Positions 1 to 5,727 of a DNA stretch of 6,507 bases are shown one piece after another. Source of the DNA: an uncultured Eubacterium sp. (GTDB lineage: Bacteria > Bacillota > Clostridia > Oscillospirales > Acutalibacteraceae); NCBI GenBank assembly GCA_945980015.1, contig CAMFQI010000075.1, positions 1-6,507 on the forward strand, in the 5' to 3' direction. The translations under genes were made by a program, and so were the position numbers. The notes under the pieces are model-generated. The model saw only the letters and a list, made by a program, of their open reading frames with translations, searched no databases and had not been told where the DNA came from. Numbering within the stretch: the first letter of the stretch is position 1; each line of letters starts with the position of its first letter.

Positions 1-62
1 ATATATTATATCCCGCCGAATTACAAGATTGTATTATCATAAATTTTCAAAACAATGCAGCG

Positions 63-79
63 TCACATTCGAAATGTGA
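63..79. repeat. Perfect 7-bp inverted repeat upstream of MATE promoter
   Basis: The sequence TCACATT-CGA-AATGTGA is a perfect palindrome with 7-base arms and a 3-base centre. It ends 8 bases before the predicted -35 box at 88-93, which is a plausible place for a transcription factor operator acting on the MATE gene. No regulator gene for it is visible in the window. It could also be a chance palindrome in A+T-rich DNA, so the regulatory role is inference. Confidence 0.35.
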
Positions 80-87
80 ATTTCATA

Positions 88-116
88 TTGACTAACTATG
101 AAGAATATGATATATT
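88..116 (+). promoter_or_regulatory. Sigma-A-type promoter for MATE gene
   Basis: TTGACT at 88-93 and TATATT at 111-116 each match the vegetative consensus at five of six positions and are separated by exactly 17 bases. Transcription would start near 122-124 and give a leader of about 93 bases ahead of the MATE start codon. That leader contains the hairpin at 168-196. No better promoter is visible between the hairpin and the gene, where only 19 bases remain. The call rests on sequence match alone. Confidence 0.6.
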
Positions 117-167
117 GCTCATAGCAAAACCCTTTTGGGAGTGGATTTTTGAAGAGTAATCTTTTTT

Positions 168-205
168 CGCCGCACAGTTTTCTTTACTGTGCGGCGTTAT
201 TTATT
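168..205 (+). terminator. Terminator-like hairpin in the MATE leader
   Basis: CGCCGCACAG (168-177) and CTGTGCGGCG (187-196) form a perfect, G+C-rich 10-bp stem with a 9-base loop, followed at once by TTATTTATT (197-205). This has the form of a rho-independent terminator on the + strand. It lies one base before the MATE ribosome binding site. It may terminate an upstream transcript, or act as a leaky or regulated terminator in the MATE leader. I found no segment in 117-167 complementary to one arm that would make an obvious antiterminator. Confidence 0.7.
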
Positions 206-211
206 GAGGTG
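206..211 (+). promoter_or_regulatory. Ribosome binding site of MATE gene
   Basis: GAGGTG lies 4 bases before the ATG at 216. It supports this start over the in-frame ATG at 231. It begins 9 bases after the end of the leader hairpin, so the hairpin itself does not cover it. Confidence 0.7.
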
Positions 212-215
212 AAGT

Positions 216-1565
216 ATGGACAAAAATTTTATGAAAGAAAAGAAAATTTTTCCACTTGTTGTTTCGATGTCGCTGCCTATGGTGATTTCTATGGCGGTAA
301 ATTCACTTTATAATATCGTAGACAGCTACTTTGTCGCAAAAATAAGCGAGGACGCAATGACTGCGCTTTCGCTCGTTTATCCCGTTCAAAACCTTATGAC
401 TGCGCTCGCCGTCGGCTTCGGAGTGGGAATGAACGCAAGAATTGCATACTGCCTCGGCGCAAACAAGCAAAAGGGCGCAAGCTGTGCGGCAACGACAGGA
501 CTGCTTTTAAGCGGCGTTCACGGAATAATACTTATGGTCGTATGTCTTTTGGGTATGAGGCGTTTTTTGATGATGTACACCGATAACGAAAGCATAATCA
601 ATATGGGACTTGAATACTCAAACAGGGCGTTTTTGTTCAGCGTGATAATTATGCTCGGCATTTCGCTTGAAAAAATATTCCAATCAGTCGGCAAAATGAA
701 CATTTCAATGATAAGTATGATTTGCGGGTTTGTAACAAACATTATACTCGATCCTCTGATGATTTTCGGAATAGGCTTTTTCCCCGAAATGGGAATGTCG
801 GGTGCGGCTTGGGCAACAGGCATCGGACAAAGTGTAACGCTTTTGGTCTACATAATTTGTCTTTTCATATCGCCCATTCCCATAAAGCTCAAAATCAAGC
901 ATATTTCGTTTGACAAAAATATGCTCAAAAGTCTTTATTCAGTCGGTATCCCGGCAACGCTCAATATGGCTTTGCCGTCGTTCTTGATTTCATCACTCAA
1001 CGGAATATTAGCCGCCTTCGGCGAAAAATATGTACTCGTGCTCGGCGCATATTACAAGCTTCAAACATTTATTTATCTGTCTGCAAACGGAATTATTCAA
1101 GGCGTTCGACCGCTTGTCAGCTTCAATTACGGTGCACTCGAGCGTGAGAGAGTTAAGCAGATTTTCAAAACAACCGTTATTCTTATATCATCGGTAATGG
1201 CGCTCGGCGTACTGCTTTCGCTCATCATACCCAAGCAGATGATGGGTCTGTTTACATCAAACGGCGAAACGGCGCAAATAGGCGTCACCGCCCTGAGAAT
1301 AATCTGTATAGGCTTCGTATTTTCAGCAGTCTCCGTCACCTGCTGCGGAGTTTTAGAGGCACTCGGAAGAGGAATGGAGTCGCTCATAATTTCGTTTATG
1401 CGTTACACCGCCGTTATTATTCCGCTTGCATTTTTGTTCGGAAAAATAATCGGAGCAAACGGCGTGTTCGTTGCTTTTCCCGTAACGGAGATTGTAACCG
1501 CCGCAGTCAGCGCACTTGTTTACCGCCGTAATTTCAAAAAATGCTTTGACCTAAAGCAAAAATAA
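216..1565 (+). CDS. MATE family efflux transporter
   Basis: This is a multidrug and toxin extrusion (MATE/NorM/DinF-type, COG0534-like) inner-membrane antiporter. The family exports cationic drugs or metabolites in exchange for Na+ or H+. The 449 residues match the usual family length of about 450. Hydrophobic stretches give about 12 membrane segments in two homologous halves, roughly residues 12-220 and 235-436. Family features seen: NSLYNIVDSYFVAKIS near residues 29-44, the GANKQKGA loop near 81-88, IIQGVRPLVSFNYGA near 293-307 at the matching place in the second half, and LEALGRG near 380-386. The style resembles clostridial MepA-like pumps, but the substrate cannot be read from sequence. 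The start is supported by GAGGTG 4 bases upstream. The gene is monocistronic: own promoter at 88-116 and terminator at 1574-1610. The hairpin just before the gene is unusual. The family call is secure, the substrate unknown. Confidence 0.95.
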   Translation: MDKNFMKEKKIFPLVVSMSLPMVISMAVNSLYNIVDSYFVAKISEDAMTALSLVYPVQNLMTALAVGFGVGMNARIAYCLGANKQKGASCAATTGLLLSGVHGIILMVVCLLGMRRFLMMYTDNESIINMGLEYSNRAFLFSVIIMLGISLEKIFQSVGKMNISMISMICGFVTNIILDPLMIFGIGFFPEMGMSGAAWATGIGQSVTLLVYIICLFISPIPIKLKIKHISFDKNMLKSLYSVGIPATLNMALPSFLISSLNGILAAFGEKYVLVLGAYYKLQTFIYLSANGIIQGVRPLVSFNYGALERERVKQIFKTTVILISSVMALGVLLSLIIPKQMMGLFTSNGETAQIGVTALRIICIGFVFSAVSVTCCGVLEALGRGMESLIISFMRYTAVIIPLAFLFGKIIGANGVFVAFPVTEIVTAAVSALVYRRNFKKCFDLKQK

Positions 1566-1573
1566 TCACCACC

Positions 1574-1610
1574 TACTGCAAGCCGTCACGGTCTTGCAGT
1601 ATTTTATTTT
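1574..1610 (+). terminator. Rho-independent terminator after MATE gene
   Basis: TACTGCAAG (1574-1582) pairs with CTTGCAGTA (1593-1601). Inside it CCG (1583-1585) pairs with CGG (1589-1591) around a TCA loop, leaving T1592 bulged, for a 12-bp stem. TTTTATTTT follows at 1602-1610. It starts 8 bases after the MATE stop codon and separates the MATE unit from the esterase-glycosidase operon. Confidence 0.85.
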
Positions 1611-1620
1611 CCGTTTAGCA

Positions 1621-1649
1621 TTGATATTGTAAAATAAATTTGGTAAAAT
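1621..1649 (+). promoter_or_regulatory. Promoter of esterase-GH31 operon
   Basis: TTGATA at 1621-1626 and TAAAAT at 1644-1649 are separated by exactly 17 bases and resemble a sigma-A promoter. It lies directly after the MATE terminator. The transcript would start near 1656 and have a leader of under 20 bases, leaving no room for a riboswitch. I see no convincing operator palindrome here. Confidence 0.6.
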
Positions 1650-1659
1650 ATAGCCGAAA

Positions 1660-1666
1660 AAGGTGG
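1660..1666 (+). promoter_or_regulatory. Ribosome binding site of carboxylesterase
   Basis: AAGGTGG lies 7 bases before the ATG at 1674, which is near-ideal spacing and fixes the start codon. Confidence 0.75.
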
Positions 1667-1673
1667 TTTAACT

Positions 1674-3008
1674 ATGGAATTTATAACAAAATCAACGCCC
1701 TGCGGCGAAATCAAAGGAATAAACGGCGAAAGATGTTACGAATTTCGAGGCGTGCGTTACGCAAGAGCCGAAAGATACGAAATGCCTGTTGAACAGGAAA
1801 AATGGGACGGCGTTTACGACGCAACCGAATACAAGGCGTGCTGTTATCAGCACAGAGCCTTTGATGACGACGCAAAGGTCAATCCGTTTTATCATATCGA
1901 ATTTAGAAAAGGGCTTAATTTTACATACAGCGAGGACTGTCATTTTCTGAATATCTGGGCTCCGAAGAATGCCGAAAGCTGCCCTGTTTTGATATTCATT
2001 CACGGCGGAAGCTTCACGGGCGGAAGCACCGACGAGGGTCATATAAAGGGCGAACGCCTTGCCGAAAAAGGAATAATCACCGTTGCGATGAACTACCGCC
2101 TCGGACCCTACGGCTTTTGCGCCCACAACGATTTGAAAAAGAACGGCGAAATATATGCAAACTTCGGACTTTACGACCAAACCACCGCTATAAATTGGGT
2201 GATAAAAAACATCTCGTCATTCGGCGGAAATCCCGAAAACATCACTCTTATGGGACAAAGCGCAGGCGCAATGAGCGTTGACATTCATCTCGGCAATCCC
2301 CTGCTGAAAAACAAAATCAAGGGTGCGATTATGCAAAGCGGCGCAGGACTTCAAAGATGTTTGCTAAAGCCGTTAAGCGTTGAAAAAATCACTCCGTTTT
2401 GGGATAAAATCATCGCAAACGCAGGCGTTAAATCTATTAACGAGCTGAAATCGGTTGATGCAAGAGTGCTCTATTACGCATGGCTCAAGGCGTGTAAGGA
2501 AAGCAAATTCAGTATGCCGTATACCTTCCCCGTTTACGATGAAAAAATCATTTGCAAAAACGATTTCACCCTAAACGGCTTGCCCGATATTCCATGTATT
2601 ATCGGCTCAACCTGTACGGATATGATACCGATTGTGCTTGAGGCGGTAACAAAAAAATACGCAAAGCATATCCAAAGAAAAAACAGCAGTTGCTGGGTTT
2701 ACAACTTCAACCGTTTTCTTCCCGGCGACGATATGGGAGCGTGGCATTCTGCAGATTTGCTCTATGCGTTTTCTACTCTCGATTTCAACTGGCGACCGTT
2801 TGAAGAGATTGACTACAAAATATCCGAACAGTTGAGCGACGCTATTGCGCAGTTTTCAAAAACGCAAAATCCCAACTGCAATTCAATACCGACTTGGGAG
2901 GCAGGCTTCAAAAGACCGATGTCGTTTTGCGAAAACACAAGATGCGATAATTGGCACACAGGAGATAATCTAAAATACACACTGACAGGTAAAGGAAAAA
3001 CAGTATAA
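1674..3008 (+). CDS. Type-B carboxylesterase (short variant)
   Basis: This is an alpha/beta-hydrolase of the carboxylesterase type B/cholinesterase family, expected to cleave carboxylic esters. There is no signal peptide, so it is probably cytoplasmic. Family features in order: FRGVRYA near residues 24-30, EDCHFLNIW at 87-95 (close to the family's second signature), the oxyanion-hole HGG at 110-112, MNYRLGPYGF near 139-148, and the nucleophile motif FGGN...GQSAG at 183-198 with Ser196 (more often GESAG). Asp316 in GSTCTD sits where the family usually has Glu. His358 in MGAWHSADL is the expected catalytic base. At 444 residues it is shorter than typical members of about 490-550. From remembered pNB esterase positions (Ser189, Glu310, His399 in about 489 residues), the missing part falls between acid and His. 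It is the first gene of an operon and its stop overlaps the GH31 start. The natural ester is unknown; an acylated sugar or glycoside is inferred from context. Confidence 0.9.
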   Translation: MEFITKSTPCGEIKGINGERCYEFRGVRYARAERYEMPVEQEKWDGVYDATEYKACCYQHRAFDDDAKVNPFYHIEFRKGLNFTYSEDCHFLNIWAPKNAESCPVLIFIHGGSFTGGSTDEGHIKGERLAEKGIITVAMNYRLGPYGFCAHNDLKKNGEIYANFGLYDQTTAINWVIKNISSFGGNPENITLMGQSAGAMSVDIHLGNPLLKNKIKGAIMQSGAGLQRCLLKPLSVEKITPFWDKIIANAGVKSINELKSVDARVLYYAWLKACKESKFSMPYTFPVYDEKIICKNDFTLNGLPDIPCIIGSTCTDMIPIVLEAVTKKYAKHIQRKNSSCWVYNFNRFLPGDDMGAWHSADLLYAFSTLDFNWRPFEEIDYKISEQLSDAIAQFSKTQNPNCNSIPTWEAGFKRPMSFCENTRCDNWHTGDNLKYTLTGKGKTV

Positions 3009-5290
3009 TGCCGAAATTCAATCATACTTTTACGCTTAAGGTCGCAGACGACAGCAGTCGTATTTACGAATGTGACGACAATATTGCACGTATTGATTTT
3101 ATAAGCCAAAGCGGTATAAGGGTTGCGATATACAAAAAGAACGCCGAGCTTATGCCGACCTTTTGCGTCAATCCGACAAACGATTTTTTGCTTGACGGCA
3201 GGGAAAGACTGAGTACCGACGGCTTTGATTTATGCAAAATAAAGACCGAAAATCAGGATAACGAGGACTTATTCTCTCTCCCCTGCGGAGTCGATATCAG
3301 GCTTGAAAAAAGAAATTTTCTTCTAAGCTATTCTTACGGTGAAAAAACGATTTTTGCAGACAGAAAGCCGCTCGCCTATAATTTACAAAAGGAATTCGGC
3401 GACGGTCTGTATCACTATATAACACGGCTTGACGGCGAGCACATTTACGGCTTGGGTGACAAGGGCGGCGCACTTGATAAATCCGGCAGAGCATTTCGCA
3501 TTGAAACGGTTGACTGTATGGGCTACAGTGCAAAGAACAGCGACCCGTTATACAAGCATCTGCCGTTTTATATCTGCGAAAACAAAACGCTTTGCTACGG
3601 TATTTTTTACGACACAACCGACACCTCGTACTTTGATTTCGGCAAGGAAATAAACAACTACTACCCTTCCTATAAATACTTCAAAACCGATGACGACTGC
3701 CTTGTTTACTATGTATTTTTCGGCAGTAAGCTTTCCGTTTTGCAGCAATTTTGCAGGCTATGCGGCAAGCAGGCATTTCCTCCGAGATGGTCGTTTGATT
3801 ACTGCGCAAGCACCATGGCATACACGGACGCACCCGACTCCGAAAGGCAGATGTACGCCTTTTTGGATAAGCTCGAAAAATACGATTTGTCGTGTCAGGG
3901 CTTCTATCTTTCGTCGGGCTACACCTCAATCGGCGAAAGGCGGTATGTATTTAATTGGAACTACGACAAATTTCCAAATCCGAAAGAATTTGTCGAAAGG
4001 TTTTCGCAACGCAATATCAACATTATCCCGAACATCAAGCCCGCTTTTTTGGACTCCCACCCGCTTTACAGTGAGCTTGAGAAAAAGGGCTATTTTGTAA
4101 AAAATCCGGACGGCACGCCGTTCGTTACGGAATTTTGGGACGGACTCGGAAGCTATCTTGATTTCACAAACAAGGCGGCCTTTGATTATTGGAGCAAAAA
4201 GGTGACGTCCTCTTTACTCAATTTGGGAATTACTTCAACTTGGAACGACAACAACGAATTTGATATAAAGGACACCGAAGCACTATGCTGCGGATTTTCA
4301 AATGGAGAAGTCAAGGCAAGCAGAATACGAAGCACCCTGACCTATCTTATGGTTGCGTCCTCATACCTTGCGCAGAAAAAACAATATCCTAATTACAGAC
4401 CGTTTCTTTCGACACGAAGCGGAAATATTGCCGTTCGCCGTTTGGCGCAAACATGGTCGGGCGACAACAAAACGAGCTTTGAGGATTTGAGATATTGCCA
4501 CAATATCGGACTTACGATGTCGCTTTCGGGATTTGGCTTTTACGGTCACGATTTGGGCGGCTTTCACGGAAAAATGCCGTCAAGACAGCTTCTTTTACGT
4601 TGGCTTGAGCACGGAATATTTGAACCTCGCTTCACCATTCATAGCTGGAACGAGGACGGCTCTGCGACAATGCCGTGGAGCTACGAGGACATTATGCCGA
4701 GCGTAAAGGCGTTGTTTGAGCAAAGGCGTAAGCTCATTCCGTATCTTTATAATTGTGCATACAATTCTGTTGAAAACGAAATACCGATTAATGCGCCTCT
4801 CATTTTGTACTATGACGATGAGGAGCTTTATGACCAAAACGACTGTATGCTCGTCGGCAACAGTATTCTCGTTTCGTTCATATTTGACGAGGACAAAGAA
4901 AGCACAAGAGTATATCTTCCGAAAAACGATAATTGGTACCTTGAAAACAGGCTTTATAACGGCGGTCAATGGGTTGAGCTTGAAATTCCGACAAGCAAGC
5001 CGATGCCTTATTTTGTTAAGGCGGGAAGCGTTTTGCCGACTTGGGAGGATGAGACGGTATTTACGCTTTATCCTATTGAAAGCGGTGAATTTGAGGACAG
5101 CTTTTTCACAGATGACGGACTGACATATAACTATGAAAACGGCGACTGCGTTAAGCTGAAATTCAATGTGACGTGCAACAGCGAGGAAGTCAGAGTTAAT
5201 TATCACAATTCGGGTAATATGCCATTTTGTCCCGTTATTCGCCTGTGTAAAGCAGACAAAAGACGGCTTATAATCGAAAGCGGTAATTAA
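3008..5290 (+). CDS. GH31 family alpha-glycosidase (alpha-glucosidase type)
   Basis: This is a glycoside hydrolase family 31 enzyme, a retaining family with alpha-glucosidases, alpha-xylosidases and relatives. The 760 residues fit the usual layout: an N-terminal beta-sandwich (about 1-255), a TIM barrel (about 258-580) and C-terminal beta domains (about 585-760). The likely nucleophile is Asp414 in WNDNNEF (412-418), matching the family's WxDxNE. The likely acid/base is Asp486 in WSGDN (483-487), followed by GFGFYGHDLGGF (508-519). Residues 538-547 (IFEPRFTIHS) occupy the place of the PFxRxH substrate-binding motif, with His545 kept. No signal peptide or membrane segment is seen, so it is probably cytoplasmic. 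The ATG overlaps the esterase stop by one base (TAATG). AAGGA at 2992-2996 is 11 bases upstream, rather far, so translational coupling is likely. Family assignment is firm. Alpha-glucosidase is the best guess, but linkage and exact sugar are not determined. Confidence 0.93.
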   Translation: MPKFNHTFTLKVADDSSRIYECDDNIARIDFISQSGIRVAIYKKNAELMPTFCVNPTNDFLLDGRERLSTDGFDLCKIKTENQDNEDLFSLPCGVDIRLEKRNFLLSYSYGEKTIFADRKPLAYNLQKEFGDGLYHYITRLDGEHIYGLGDKGGALDKSGRAFRIETVDCMGYSAKNSDPLYKHLPFYICENKTLCYGIFYDTTDTSYFDFGKEINNYYPSYKYFKTDDDCLVYYVFFGSKLSVLQQFCRLCGKQAFPPRWSFDYCASTMAYTDAPDSERQMYAFLDKLEKYDLSCQGFYLSSGYTSIGERRYVFNWNYDKFPNPKEFVERFSQRNINIIPNIKPAFLDSHPLYSELEKKGYFVKNPDGTPFVTEFWDGLGSYLDFTNKAAFDYWSKKVTSSLLNLGITSTWNDNNEFDIKDTEALCCGFSNGEVKASRIRSTLTYLMVASSYLAQKKQYPNYRPFLSTRSGNIAVRRLAQTWSGDNKTSFEDLRYCHNIGLTMSLSGFGFYGHDLGGFHGKMPSRQLLLRWLEHGIFEPRFTIHSWNEDGSATMPWSYEDIMPSVKALFEQRRKLIPYLYNCAYNSVENEIPINAPLILYYDDEELYDQNDCMLVGNSILVSFIFDEDKESTRVYLPKNDNWYLENRLYNGGQWVELEIPTSKPMPYFVKAGSVLPTWEDETVFTLYPIESGEFEDSFFTDDGLTYNYENGDCVKLKFNVTCNSEEVRVNYHNSGNMPFCPVIRLCKADKRRLIIESGN

Positions 5291-5298
5291 GATACAAC

Positions 5299-5338
5299 AA
5301 AAAATCGGGGTTCATTTTTCGTGAATCCCGACTTTTTT
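5299..5338. terminator. Shared bidirectional terminator between convergent operons
   Basis: TCGGGGTTCA (5305-5314) pairs with TGAATCCCGA (5322-5331), including one G-T pair, around a 7-base loop. On the + strand C and then six T follow (5333-5338), ending the GH31 transcript 15 bases or so after its stop. On the - strand six T follow directly (complement of 5299-5304), about 20 bases after the regulator stop at 5352. There the same stem has one A-C mismatch, so it should be somewhat weaker in that direction. Confidence 0.85.
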
Positions 5339-5351
5339 GTATATTACAATT

Positions 5352-5708
5352 TTATTTTGTCATATGCCTTTTGAATGCCTCAAAGGTTTCGTCGCTAATT
5401 ATGTGCTCCATTTTGCAGGCGTCCTGCTGTGCAACATCACTGCTTACGCCCAATTTTGTCAACGCCTCGGTCAAAATCGTATGGCGCTCATATATCTTTT
5501 CGGCAAGCTCAACTCCGCTTTTTGTCAGCTTCAAAAAGCCGTTTTTGTCCATTGTCAGATATCCGTCACGCTTCAAAATGCTCACTCCTCGGCTCACACT
5601 CGGCTTTGAAAATCCCATTCTTTCGGCAACATCAATCGACCTTACATTGCTTTGTTCTTTACAAAGAATGTATATCGTTTCAATATACATTTCTCCCGAT
5701 TCCTGCAT
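5352..5708 (-). CDS. Short DtxR/MntR-family metal-dependent transcriptional repressor
   Basis: This is a metal-activated DNA-binding repressor of the DtxR/IdeR/MntR family, which binds promoters of metal-homeostasis genes when Fe2+ or Mn2+ is present. The winged helix spans about residues 1-62 (VRSIDVAERMGFSKPSVSRG is the helix-turn-helix; LKLTKSG is in the wing region). The dimerisation and metal-binding part is about 65-118. At 118 residues it lacks the third SH3-like domain of DtxR/IdeR and is shorter than B. subtilis MntR (142). Likely ligands by alignment from memory: Met7, Cys98, Glu101 and His102 (CKMEH) match the primary site of DtxR (Met10, Cys102, Glu105, His106) and not MntR, which has Asp8 and Glu99 there. 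The start is supported by AGAGG 8 bases upstream. It follows the symporter gene after 14 bases, so both are probably cotranscribed. Metal choice and targets are inferred. Confidence 0.9.
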   Translation of the reverse strand: MQESGEMYIETIYILCKEQSNVRSIDVAERMGFSKPSVSRGVSILKRDGYLTMDKNGFLKLTKSGVELAEKIYERHTILTEALTKLGVSSDVAQQDACKMEHIISDETFEAFKRHMTK

Positions 5709-5711
5709 AAG

Positions 5712-5727
5712 AATAACCTCTGTTATT
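5712..5727 (-). promoter_or_regulatory. Small hairpin carrying the regulator's ribosome binding site
   Basis: On the - strand AATAAC-AGAG-GTTATT is a perfect inverted repeat with 6-base arms and a 4-base loop. The ribosome binding site AGAGG (5717-5721) is formed by the loop and the first base of the 3' arm. The TAA stop of the symporter gene (5723-5725) lies inside the 5' arm. A ribosome finishing the symporter would open the hairpin, so it may couple translation of the regulator to that of the symporter. It could instead be a protein-binding palindrome. The stem is A+T-rich and weak. Confidence 0.4.

Noticed and set aside
104..116. AATAT-GAT-ATATT inverted repeat over the -10 box of the MATE promoter
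   Set aside because: Only 5-base A+T arms that include the -10 sequence itself; too little information to call an operator.
55..159. Small + strand open frame of 34 codons ending in NYEEYDILLIAKPFWEWIFEE-like sequence before the leader hairpin
   Set aside because: No ribosome binding site precedes its ATG, the predicted promoter lies inside it, and I recognise no family. It could be the decayed 3' end of an upstream gene, since another frame is open from the window edge to base 95, but this cannot be supported from the sequence here.
123..205. Leader of the MATE gene as a known riboswitch (guanidine, preQ1 or T-box types considered)
   Set aside because: I could not find the defining conserved elements of these classes; only the terminator-like hairpin and a tiny CCC-TTTT-GGG hairpin are visible.
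1601..1638. Complementary TTTATTTT (1603-1610) and AAAATAAA (1631-1638) near the esterase promoter, as a possible operator or hairpin
   Set aside because: The match is pure A+T, overlaps the terminator tail, and is expected by chance in such a region.
4595..5206. Long - strand open frame (203 codons) opposite the GH31 gene
   Set aside because: It lies wholly inside the well-supported GH31 gene, has no recognisable motif, and is a typical shadow of the coding strand's codon bias. The same holds for 1692-2180 (-), 3690-4100 (+) and 4716-5123 (+).
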